Below are positions 49,976-56,437 of a DNA stretch of 64,000 nucleotides, piece by piece. The first letter of the stretch is position 1; every line of letters starts with the position of its first letter. Under the pieces are notes generated by a model. It saw only the letters and a list, made by a program, of their open reading frames with translations, did not search any database and was not told the DNA's origin. The DNA lies in assembly GCA_965267335.1 (NCBI GenBank), contig OZ253953.1, forward strand, positions 3,782,001 through 3,846,000, read 5' to 3'. The DNA is from G965267335 sp965267335 (GTDB lineage Bacteria; Bacteroidota; Bacteroidia; Cytophagales; JAAEPT01). The position numbers and the translations under genes were made by a program.

Positions 49976-50041
49976 ACCCGGAAGGGTGAAAATAATCTTT
50001 TTTATATCCAAGTCTTAGTTTTTGGAAAAATTTTTAAAATC

Positions 50042-50070
50042 GGGTTACTTTATTGAGTTATTGCACGGTA
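50042..50070 (+). promoter_or_regulatory. Two-part motif before the sigma gene, candidate ECF promoter
   Basis: GGGTTACTTT, ten bases, then TGCACGGTA. The same arrangement with identical spacing recurs at 52032-52060 after the anti-sigma gene. The halves sit where -35 and -10 elements of an extracytoplasmic-function sigma would lie. If so, transcription starts near 50077, which excludes the TTG at 50053 as start and favours the TTG at 50086. Confidence 0.5.
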
Positions 50071-50085
50071 ATTAATTGTACTCGG

Positions 50086-50658
50086 TTGAAAATAAGTGAT
50101 AGCGAAATAATTGACAGTATTCTGAAGGGTAGAGAGGATCATGTCCTTTCACAACTTTATACAAGTTGCTACCCCCGGGTAAGGCGTTTTATCCTATCAC
50201 GAAAAGGTTCTGAGGCAGACGCTGAAGACCTGTTCCAAGATGCCGTAGTAACGTTCTTTTCAAAAGTGGTAAATCGCAGTTTTGATGCTGAAAAGTATCA
50301 AATTGAGCCTTTCATCATTGGCGTAAGTAAAAACTTGTGGATCGACAAATTCCGAAGAGATAAAAAGATCGATTTCACAGATGAAACCAATGAATACGGA
50401 AGCACCGGAGATGAACATTATGTCATTAATCAGGAAAGAGCTCAAATTGTGAACGAAATCCTCGCCTCTGTCGGAGACTCGTGTAAGGAAATACTCATAA
50501 GAGTTATCTATCACGGAATGTCGATGAAGGAGATAAGTGAAGAACTCGGATATCAATCCGTAGACTCAGCCAAGACGCAGCACTATAAATGCCGTCAGAA
50601 GCTGATCAAAAAATTTAAAGACAACGAATACCTGAAGAGTATATTAAAAGGTGAATAA
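50086..50658 (+). CDS. ECF-type RNA polymerase sigma factor
   Basis: No ATG stands near the N-terminus. The TTG at 50086 (KISDSEIIDSILKGRE) is preferred over the TTG at 50053, whose extra residues look untypical. The ~190-residue product has sigma-2 (YPRVRRFILSRKGSEADAED then LFQDAVVTFF, and LWIDKFRRDKK) and sigma-4 (CKEILIRVIYHGMSMKEISE then LGYQSVDSAKTQ). It directs RNA polymerase to an alternative promoter set. It overlaps the anti-sigma-like gene by 8 bases and is divergent from a PorP/SprF-cargo pair. The repeated two-part motif suggests autoregulation. Confidence 0.9.
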   Translation: MKISDSEIIDSILKGREDHVLSQLYTSCYPRVRRFILSRKGSEADAEDLFQDAVVTFFSKVVNRSFDAEKYQIEPFIIGVSKNLWIDKFRRDKKIDFTDETNEYGSTGDEHYVINQERAQIVNEILASVGDSCKEILIRVIYHGMSMKEISEELGYQSVDSAKTQHYKCRQKLIKKFKDNEYLKSILKGE

Positions 50659-51985
50659 GGAAATACTACAATACGACCGCTTCATGAAATATCATCTCAA
50701 TGAGATGAGCAAGGAAGAAATGGTTCAGTTCCAGAACGACCTTTCTACTAACCCGGACCTTCAGGCATCATTTGATGATTTTAAGATATCGCAGGAATTG
50801 GTTCAGGAAGCCAGACTTGCATCAGTAAAGGCCAAGCTATCGACCGTGATGAAAGAGCCTTTACCAAAAAATAATTTGGGGAAAATCAGGAAATACGGTG
50901 TGATTGGTGGAATCACAGTATTGCTTCTGGTCACTTTGCTTATTTACTTTAATTCAGCTGAACAAATTGATGATTCTAACAATTTGACACCTGAAAACAG
51001 CGAAGTTACTATATCAGAGACTACTTCAACTGACCAGAAGGAAGTCGATTCACCAACACAGGCTCCTGAGTCATGCAGCGATAACACGATAACAATTGCA
51101 ATGAGTAGCGCAGCATCCTGTGATGAGTTGCCATCCGGGAAAATTTATGTGGAAAATATTATTGGTGGCAAAGAACCTTACAGTATACAAGTTGAAGGCA
51201 AAAATTACCGCGGAAGCTCATTGAACAATCTTCAAGCTGGAAGTTATTCGGTAACCGTTACCGACCACGAAGGATGTCAAAAGACAGAGAACATAGTCAT
51301 AAATAAGAAAACCTGTACTGACCAAACTCAAAAAAATGCGATAACAGCATCTGATCCAATTGAACTGGAAGTTGTTGAAGAAACCAAGGAAGAAGCTCCT
51401 GATAATAATAAACTCGAAATAACTCGCTCACCAGGGAGCACAAAACCAATGGACTTTCCTGATCTATGTGAAGGCAAAGCATTTACTATGACCAGCAATA
51501 CGAAAGCTTCCTGCGAAGATGATGAAAATGGTATGCTCATGATCAACGAAGTACAGGGAGGTGAAGCACCATATTCCATAGCACTAAATGATGAAAAAAA
51601 TTATCGTAAACTTTTCAACTCAAGCTACGTCAGAAAGAATCTGGGAGCCGGCACTTATAAAGTGTTAATAAAAGATGATGCAGGATGTATTCAAGCTACT
51701 CAAAGTATAACCATTGACGCCAAAGAATGTAAAGACTTTGGGGGTACCATAGTGAGGTCAGCGGGACAGTTCTGGACAGTGCCTGAAGGTGTGAACGGAC
51801 AGTTGAAAATAGTGAGCATGACTGGGGGAGGAATCGTATACCAACTGAATGTTGAAGACGGAATTGAATACGAGTGGCAGGGAGTAGATAATAATGGTAC
51901 AGAACTTCCAAACGGGGAGTACTATTTCATATTGAACACCTCCGATAATGAAAATATTACAGGGTATATTTCCATTGTTAATTAG
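50651..51985 (+). CDS. Membrane anti-sigma-like protein with two SprB-like repeats and a T9SS type-B-like C-terminus
   Basis: The GTG at 50651 overlaps the sigma gene by 8 bases. The 444-residue layout is: cytoplasmic helical region (1-80, with HLNEMSKEEMVQFQNDLSTN); one membrane segment (82-100, KYGVIGGITVLLLVTLLIYF); an acidic, Ser/Thr-rich linker; two SprB-like units (about 141-218 and 272-357), each with GG(K/E)xPYSI and AGxYxVxxxDxxGC; and a C-terminal domain (about 363-444). That domain parallels the sorting domain of the neighbouring cargo: EYEWQGVDNNGTELPNGEYY here against VEWDGTDASGNELPSGLYF there. Gene order and topology say anti-sigma. The periplasmic part looks like a T9SS cargo tail held in the inner membrane, which I have not seen described. 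Confidence 0.82.
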   Translation: MNKEILQYDRFMKYHLNEMSKEEMVQFQNDLSTNPDLQASFDDFKISQELVQEARLASVKAKLSTVMKEPLPKNNLGKIRKYGVIGGITVLLLVTLLIYFNSAEQIDDSNNLTPENSEVTISETTSTDQKEVDSPTQAPESCSDNTITIAMSSAASCDELPSGKIYVENIIGGKEPYSIQVEGKNYRGSSLNNLQAGSYSVTVTDHEGCQKTENIVINKKTCTDQTQKNAITASDPIELEVVEETKEEAPDNNKLEITRSPGSTKPMDFPDLCEGKAFTMTSNTKASCEDDENGMLMINEVQGGEAPYSIALNDEKNYRKLFNSSYVRKNLGAGTYKVLIKDDAGCIQATQSITIDAKECKDFGGTIVRSAGQFWTVPEGVNGQLKIVSMTGGGIVYQLNVEDGIEYEWQGVDNNGTELPNGEYYFILNTSDNENITGYISIVN

Positions 51986-52031
51986 CATTGAAGAGGGATT
52001 TTTAATTTTTTTGAGAAAAAATATAAATACA

Positions 52032-52060
52032 GGGTTACTTTCTTACATGGGTGTACGGTA
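52032..52060 (+). promoter_or_regulatory. Second copy of the two-part motif, after the anti-sigma gene
   Basis: GGGTTACTTT, ten bases, then TGTACGGTA, the same spacing as at 50042-50070 with one change in the second half. No protein gene follows on the plus strand before two hairpins at 52159-52181 and 52223-52275. The motif could therefore drive a short non-coding transcript, or be a remnant of duplication. Confidence 0.42.
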
Positions 52061-52066
52061 TTACAG

Positions 52067-52181
52067 TACAAACGTTAGAGAGTCTACCATTCAGTACAAG
52101 TTATAAGGATTTTTAAAGACTCATCTTGTTTTTCGCTCAATAACTGGTTAAGGTATCTCGGGGAGTTTCTCAGACTCCCCG
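52067..52181 (+). ncRNA. Candidate small RNA downstream of the anti-sigma gene
   Basis: This stretch runs from about seven bases after the second two-part motif to the end of an 8-bp GC-rich hairpin. It contains no ATG-started frame of useful length. The call is an inference from promoter-like and terminator-like signals, with the start position estimated. Confidence 0.25.
52159..52181 (+). terminator. GC-rich 8-bp hairpin after the sigma/anti-sigma operon
   Basis: CGGGGAGT at 52159-52166 pairs perfectly with ACTCCCCG at 52174-52181 around a 7-base loop. AAGG and CCTT outside could extend the stem over a bulge. No T run follows, so it may be an RNA 3' structure or a weak terminator. Confidence 0.45.
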
Positions 52182-52222
52182 CCTTATCCTACTAAAGAAA
52201 ACATTGATAATACACTACCAGC

Positions 52223-52280
52223 AGATCAACCACTAATTCGAACTGAGGTCCACACTATGAGCCAGTGGTTGATCTTTTTT
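52223..52280 (+). terminator. 12-bp inverted repeat followed by six T
   Basis: AGATCAACCACT at 52223-52234 and AGTGGTTGATCT at 52264-52275 are perfect reverse complements with a 29-base loop. A T run (52275-52280) follows in the plus direction. The right arm overlaps the 3' end of the minus-strand DUF2834 gene, so it can stop plus-strand transcripts coming from the sigma operon. Confidence 0.6.
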
Positions 52281-52587
52281 CTCTGAAGTATAAAAACAGT
52301 GGCAGTCCACCGGCCAGACCTAGCACAAAAGTATATATCCAATACGCCCACACATTCTTCATTTTTAGTTTCCTGGCTTCTATATACGACCACCAAAGGA
52401 AAAGAACCACAATAAATAATAGGTCCGTCACAAAAGCAGACGAAATATTTGTGGCAAACATTGCTTTAAACGTATCAACCGGAGACGTGTACAACATGTA
52501 ATTTCCTGTTTCAATAGATTCCCTTACCACGAAGAAATTGGGTAAAATAGTGCCAATAACGGCTAAAATAGCGAAAGTCCTTTTCAT
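52255..52587 (-). CDS. DUF2834-family small membrane protein
   Basis: The protein has 110 residues with three predicted membrane segments: near the N-terminus (TFAILAVIGTILPNFFVV), the middle (FVTDLLFIVVLFLWW) and near the end (VWAYWIYTFVLGLAGGLPLF), followed by a short basic tail. The layout fits DUF2834, whose function is unknown. A Crp/Fnr-type palindrome lies 46 bases before the start codon, between it and the Crp-family gene, and suggests control by that regulator. Confidence 0.75.
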   Translation of the reverse strand: MKRTFAILAVIGTILPNFFVVRESIETGNYMLYTSPVDTFKAMFATNISSAFVTDLLFIVVLFLWWSYIEARKLKMKNVWAYWIYTFVLGLAGGLPLFLYFREKRSTTGS

Positions 52588-52632
52588 GTCTTTTTTAGGA
52601 ATAAATTAAGTCCCTAAAAACAAAAAAGTCCA

Positions 52633-52646
52633 TTGACGATCGTCAA
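52633..52646. promoter_or_regulatory. Crp/Fnr-type palindromic operator candidate
   Basis: TTGACGATCGTCAA is a perfect 14-bp palindrome of the TTGAx-N4-xTCAA form recognised by Fnr/Crp-family dimers. It sits 5 bases beyond the 3' end of the Crp-family gene and upstream of the DUF2834 start. Confidence 0.5.
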
Positions 52647-52650
52647 GTAA

Positions 52651-53226
52651 TCATCGGTCAGCAATTCTTTTTCTGATTCGGCTCAGGGTTTCCGGAGTTA
52701 CCCCGAGGAATGTTGCAATCTGATGTTGAGGTATTCGTTGTAACAGCTCGGGCTGCTCTTTCAGCATACTTTCATATCGCTGTTCTGCGTTCTGAGTGAC
52801 GAAAGATGAAATGACATCCTGATAAACGGACATTTCTTCCTCCATCATAATCCGGGCAAGCATTTCGAATTTAGGGGAAGCTTCAAGTAGTTTCTGGGCA
52901 CTCTCTATATTGAAAACTACCAAAGTCGAGTCTTCAATCACCTGAATGCTGTGCTTGGCAGGAATTTGTCTTGTAAAGCTTTCATAAGAACTTACAAACA
53001 TATTCTCGGTATAGAAAAAGGCCGTTTTCTCCTCAATACCTGCCAGGTAGTAAAGTCTTGCACACCCCTTCAGGATGAAGTAAAATTCTGTAGAAACCTT
53101 ACCAGAATTGAGAAGCACTGTATTTCTTGGTACTTCCCTAATTTCTAATTCACCACGAATAGTAGACTTTTCCTCAGAAGTAAGGGGAGTAATATTCTCA
53201 AAAAACTCAATTAGTGTTTCAATCAT
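52651..53226 (-). CDS. Crp/Fnr-family transcriptional regulator
   Basis: The ATG at 53226 overlaps the stop of the SRPBCC gene as TGATG; the longer frame starts with a TTG one codon upstream. The 191-residue protein has an N-terminal cyclic-nucleotide-binding fold (about 15-115; VLLNSGKVSTEFYFILKGCA) lacking the full cAMP-contacting Arg motif. The C-terminal helix-turn-helix reads HQIATFLGVTPETLSRIRKR. Members of this branch often sense other signals than cAMP. It is the last gene of an ArsR-SRPBCC-SRPBCC-Crp operon. Confidence 0.88.
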   Translation of the reverse strand: MIETLIEFFENITPLTSEEKSTIRGELEIREVPRNTVLLNSGKVSTEFYFILKGCARLYYLAGIEEKTAFFYTENMFVSSYESFTRQIPAKHSIQVIEDSTLVVFNIESAQKLLEASPKFEMLARIMMEEEMSVYQDVISSFVTQNAEQRYESMLKEQPELLQRIPQHQIATFLGVTPETLSRIRKRIADR

Positions 53227-53642
53227 CAATTTTGCTCGACATAGTTCTTAAAGTTATTGAGAATGGCCTGCCATCCGTCTCGTTGCATTTCGACCGGATT
53301 TTGATCTTCAGCATCAAATGTTGTTGTAATTTCAGTATTTCCATCGACCTCCATGAATTGAGTAACGACAACTCTTCCATCCGGCATTGTATAAACGAAT
53401 TTCTCAGGGATGCTGACCTCATCATAGATAGCTTCAAAATCAAAGCCAAAACTTCCATCCTTGGCTTCCATTCTAGCCTTGTACTTCCCTCCTACTTTTA
53501 AGTCATTTTCTGCAGCCGGACAACACCAATCATCAGAGGCAAAATTCCACTTCGTAATATGTTCAGGATGGGTGTAGTATTCCCAGGCTTTTGATCTGTC
53601 TGTAGCAACGTTGACTTCAATTGTTATCTTCTGTACCGCCAT
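53226..53642 (-). CDS. SRPBCC/AHSA1-like ligand-binding protein
   Basis: The protein has 138 residues, the usual size of a START-like helix-grip fold. The opening VNVATDRSKAWEYYTHPEHI followed by TKWNFASDDW is typical of AHSA1-like proteins in Bacteroidota. It has no signal peptide and presumably binds a small hydrophobic ligand in the cytoplasm; the ligand is unknown. It lies 2 bases after the other SRPBCC gene and overlaps the Crp start by 1-3 bases, so all are co-translated. Confidence 0.87.
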   Translation of the reverse strand: MAVQKITIEVNVATDRSKAWEYYTHPEHITKWNFASDDWCCPAAENDLKVGGKYKARMEAKDGSFGFDFEAIYDEVSIPEKFVYTMPDGRVVVTQFMEVDGNTEITTTFDAEDQNPVEMQRDGWQAILNNFKNYVEQN

Positions 53643-53644
53643 GT

Positions 53645-54148
53645 TTACTTAGTTAATCCTGCTAAAAGTTCATCGAGTCTTTCCAGTGTTGAAGTCAAGC
53701 CTTCTTTCATTCCCATATTAATTACTGTTTCCAAATCTTCAAGAGAGTTATAAGTTACAGTTGTTTCAACTAGCGTATTTTCTCCTTTGTCTGAAAATTC
53801 AACGTGCCAGGGAGCTCTAGGTAGATCAGGGTGAATATTTCCTTCACTATCAGCAAACCCATCTAATGTATCATAAAAGTCTATGGGCTGTATTTTTGTA
53901 TAGTCAGTCCACCCCCAATGCTCAGTACCATCGGGCATCACCATTGCATAGTGCCAGTGACCACCTTCAGAAAAATCCATTGATTTGGTTTTGGCTGTCA
54001 GTGGTTTAGGAGCAAACCATTGATCAAGAAGTTCACTCTTTGTGTAGCAGTCCCAAACCAGTTGGCGGTTGGCTGCAAATTCCCGTTTCACAATGAGTCT
54101 ATTCTTTTCTTTGTCAACAATGAAGTCGAATTGTAGATTGATGTTCAT
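53645..54148 (-). CDS. SRPBCC/AHSA1-like protein, second copy
   Basis: The protein has 167 residues. The fold signature LIVKREFAANRQLVWDCYTK then LLDQWFAPKPLT is the AHSA1 pattern seen next to ArsR regulators. It contains GEN-TLVETTVTY-like late strands and a C-terminal helix. Its ATG overlaps the ArsR stop by 4 bases. Together with the next SRPBCC gene it likely forms a paralogous pair whose ligand or partner is unknown. Confidence 0.88.
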   Translation of the reverse strand: MNINLQFDFIVDKEKNRLIVKREFAANRQLVWDCYTKSELLDQWFAPKPLTAKTKSMDFSEGGHWHYAMVMPDGTEHWGWTDYTKIQPIDFYDTLDGFADSEGNIHPDLPRAPWHVEFSDKGENTLVETTVTYNSLEDLETVINMGMKEGLTSTLERLDELLAGLTK

Positions 54149-54471
54149 TTATCTTTATTTTTAAGTTTCGTTAGTAAATTATCCAGATTGTCGAAACGAT
54201 CTTCCCACATTTTTCTGAATTGCTCAAGCCAGTTATCGATCTCCTTTATTTTATCGATTTTTAACTCATAGTAAATTTCTCTCCCTTGCTGATTTGATTC
54301 GATGAGATCACATTCATTAAGTACTTGAAGGTGCTTCGATATGGTTGGTCTTGCCGCCTCAAAATTTTGCGCAATAGCTCCGGCTGTCATCGTTTGTGAC
54401 GTTAAAAGCACAAGTATTGCTCTTCTTGTGGGATCTGCTATGGCCTGAAAAGGGTCTCTACGCAATTTCAT
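54145..54471 (-). CDS. ArsR-family winged-helix repressor
   Basis: The ATG at 54471 is chosen because the longer frame begins inside the -7 box at 54496-54503. The 108-residue protein opens KLRRDPFQAIADPTRRAILV, with the recognition helix ARPTISKHLQVLNECDLIES. The metal-binding cysteines of classical ArsR/SmtB are absent, so it belongs to the non-metal branch that usually controls an adjacent SRPBCC gene. Two copies of a 25-bp direct repeat overlap its promoter, suggesting autorepression of the four-gene operon. Confidence 0.9.
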   Translation of the reverse strand: MKLRRDPFQAIADPTRRAILVLLTSQTMTAGAIAQNFEAARPTISKHLQVLNECDLIESNQQGREIYYELKIDKIKEIDNWLEQFRKMWEDRFDNLDNLLTKLKNKDK

Positions 54472-54473
54472 AC

Positions 54474-54526
54474 TATATGTAGCTATTTGACTACACAAAT
54501 ATATATGAAGTTATTTGGCTACACAA
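54474..54526 (-). promoter_or_regulatory. Promoter of the arsR operon with two 25-bp direct repeats
   Basis: On the minus strand TTG (54526-54524), 20 bases, then TATATTTG (54503-54496) is close to the Bacteroidota TTG-N19-TAnnTTTG consensus. Direct repeats at 54474-54498 and 54502-54526 agree at 22 of 25 positions. Each contains an inner GTAG...CTAC-like dyad. One copy covers the -33 side and the other the -7 to start region, as expected of repressor sites. Confidence 0.6.
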
Positions 54527-54730
54527 GTATTTTAATGAATGATTTAAAAAAATAACACTTAGAGTGTGTCCTAAACCCTCTGTCAATTATAATTTTTAAC
54601 TATAAAAGCTTTTAGAAAAGCGTGAAGGACAAAGGTTATTTACTTTATATTCGTTTCTACATGATCGTGGATAGGTAACCAAAGCGTATAAGGGAATTGC
54701 GATCTTATCAACGGATGGATACAGTGTTGT

Positions 54731-54770
54731 AAACGCTCGTTTCACGAATCCGCGTTACAAACACGGACTA
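54731..54770. repeat. REP-like 40-bp direct repeat, copy 1
   Basis: It matches 55062-55101 at 38 of 40 positions. Its core is an imperfect hairpin in which CCGCGTT faces AACACGG across ACA; copy 2 is perfect. Confidence 0.75.
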
Positions 54771-55061
54771 GTTGAGGACCATCCTTGGTATTTCGAGAGG
54801 AGTGTAACGGATTGAGAAATCTATTTTCAAACCGTAACTGGCCTCACTAAGCTTGTACCTCTGCAAAACCTTCTGCGGCACCCAGATATTTAACTCGGTT
54901 TGACCTAAGTTCACACAATTTGTAAACCTATATCCGGACAAGACCACCACAAAGCCGCCTTTGGCGGGTAAGAGAGGCGCAGAGTTCGCGGAGCCGGATA
55001 GTAGCTGTTGAACCTGTCCATCCACTTCTGGAAACGAGGATAAGTTGGGGTATTGCGTTCA

Positions 55062-55101
55062 AAACGCTCGTTTCATGAATCCGCGTTACAAACGCGGACT
55101 A
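55062..55101. repeat. REP-like 40-bp direct repeat, copy 2
   Basis: The core CCGCGTT-ACA-AACGCGG forms a perfect 7-bp hairpin. The repeat ends 2 bases from the stop of the two-TM membrane protein gene, so it could also act as its transcript end. Confidence 0.75.
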
Positions 55102-55103
55102 TG

Positions 55104-55589
55104 TTATGACCTATTCCTTAATAATTTGTGCTTCCTTCTTTCAATGATCACATCAAATCTTGCCAACATTAACTTCTCCTTTTCTGAAAAATTATGTCCT
55201 TGAGCCACTTTAATTCTTTCATAGATAATTCTCATATCTTCAATATTCCAATGAAAAGTATCATCCGCCCGTATCTTTAGGTCACCGGCCTTAAGTACGA
55301 TCCGATAATTTGCTTTGCTCCGGGTAGGTATTGTTTTGATTTTAACATCGACATCACCTGGAATCACTTTGATGCTTTTCAAATCATTATAGTGCATATA
55401 TTCAATACAAATGTTATCAGCTTCGACTATAATACCCCTCAAAAAAATAATGTTTCTACGTAAATCGAATAATAGTGCAATGCCCATCACTATCAAAAGA
55501 GTACAAAGAGAATATATTCCAAACCTATGGGTAAAAACAAACCAAGCACAAACTAAACATGTAAATACCATAGCTTTTCCATAGCCCAT
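55104..55589 (-). CDS. Hypothetical two-TM membrane protein
   Basis: The first ATG clear of the SUMT gene is at 55589 (GYGKAMVFTCLVCAWFVF). The frame is open further upstream and reaches an ATG at 55721 inside the SUMT coding region, so the true start is uncertain. Two adjacent membrane segments (GKAMVFTCLVCAWFVF and GIYSLCTLLIVMGIALLF) are followed by a soluble domain with alternating strands (VEADNICIEYM, VKIKTIPTRSKANY). This arrangement recalls bacterial PH-like membrane proteins. I do not recognise the family with confidence. It follows SUMT on the same strand. Confidence 0.6.
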   Translation of the reverse strand: MGYGKAMVFTCLVCAWFVFTHRFGIYSLCTLLIVMGIALLFDLRRNIIFLRGIIVEADNICIEYMHYNDLKSIKVIPGDVDVKIKTIPTRSKANYRIVLKAGDLKIRADDTFHWNIEDMRIIYERIKVAQGHNFSEKEKLMLARFDVIIERRKHKLLRNRS

Positions 55590-55678
55590 CAATAATTTAT
55601 CTCTTCGATGCGTAAATGGTAAAATCGGAATCGATATTTGAAATGGCTGTTCTTTGATTCCTTGGGAAAAAATTAAAA

Positions 55679-56437
55679 CTAAGTTCTGCTCACAAACTCC
55701 CCCACCAGCTCTTCTGTCCACTCGGGATGTAGCTTCACTACTTCTCCCAGGACGATAACTGCTGGTGAACCGAGGCCTTGCTCATGCACTATTTGTTGAA
55801 TGGTATTAACTGTAGCGATGGCCTTTTTCTCTTTCTCTGTCGATCCTTCCTGAATAATGGCCACAGGTAAGTCCCCCTTGCCCTCCGAATTAAAAATAGA
55901 AACGATCTCAGGAAGTTTCTTCATACCCATTAAAATGACTACTGTAGCGGTAGATTGGGCCGCAATACGCACATCGTTACTGAGCATATGATCACGGGTT
56001 GTTCCGGTAACTACCCAAAAGCTTTCGTTGATGCCCCTACGGGTCAATGGGATTTCCTGCAGTTCAGGAACGGAGTAGGCACTGGAAACACCAGGTACAA
56101 TCTCAACCGGAATCCCAAATGACTTGGCATGCATCAGCTCTTCATGTCCGCGACCAAAAACAAATGGATCCCCCCCTTTGATACGCACAACCTTCTTACC
56201 AGCCAAGGCATTCTCTACAATCAGTGAATTGATATCCTCCTGCTTGAACTGACAAACGCCAGATCGTTTCCCGACAAAAATCTTTTCTGCTTTGTGATAA
56301 ACAAACTTGAGTATATCCGTGTGTACGAGGGCGTCATACAGAACTACCTGGGCATCTGCTATCGCCTTCACGCCCTTAAGCGTAATCAACTCCGGATCAC
56401 CGGGGCCTGCTCCTACCAATGTGAGTTTACCGGACAC
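55679..56437 (-). CDS. cobA: Uroporphyrinogen-III C-methyltransferase (SUMT)
   Basis: The protein has 252 residues, normal for single-domain SUMT. The SAM-binding motifs VGAGPGDPELITLKG at the N-terminus and RIKGGDPFVFGRG near residue 90 are intact. It methylates uroporphyrinogen III twice to precorrin-2, the first committed step to siroheme. The start is a GTG directly after the TAA of the sulfite reductase gene, with no spacer, so the two are translationally coupled. The next enzyme of the route is the Met8-like protein encoded at 41858-42445. Confidence 0.95.
   Translation of the reverse strand: MSGKLTLVGAGPGDPELITLKGVKAIADAQVVLYDALVHTDILKFVYHKAEKIFVGKRSGVCQFKQEDINSLIVENALAGKKVVRIKGGDPFVFGRGHEELMHAKSFGIPVEIVPGVSSAYSVPELQEIPLTRRGINESFWVVTGTTRDHMLSNDVRIAAQSTATVVILMGMKKLPEIVSIFNSEGKGDLPVAIIQEGSTEKEKKAIATVNTIQQIVHEQGLGSPAVIVLGEVVKLHPEWTEELVGEFVSRT

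Larger units (their letters stand above)
54499..55103. other. 605-bp gene-poor region with REP-like repeats, possible mobile-element remnant
   Basis: Apart from the arsR promoter at its left end, I find no convincing gene. It holds two copies of a 40-bp repeat (54731-54770 and 55062-55101). A GGCGCAGAGTTCGCGGAG segment near 54975 is a type of sequence that recurs in intergenic DNA of many Bacteroidota. An 85-codon minus-strand frame inside looks untranslated. Confidence 0.55.

Noticed and set aside
54768..55025. An 85-codon minus-strand frame between the REP-like repeats
   Set aside because: It includes translation of the widespread GGCGCAGAGTTCGCGGAG-type sequence and has no plausible start region; better read as element DNA.
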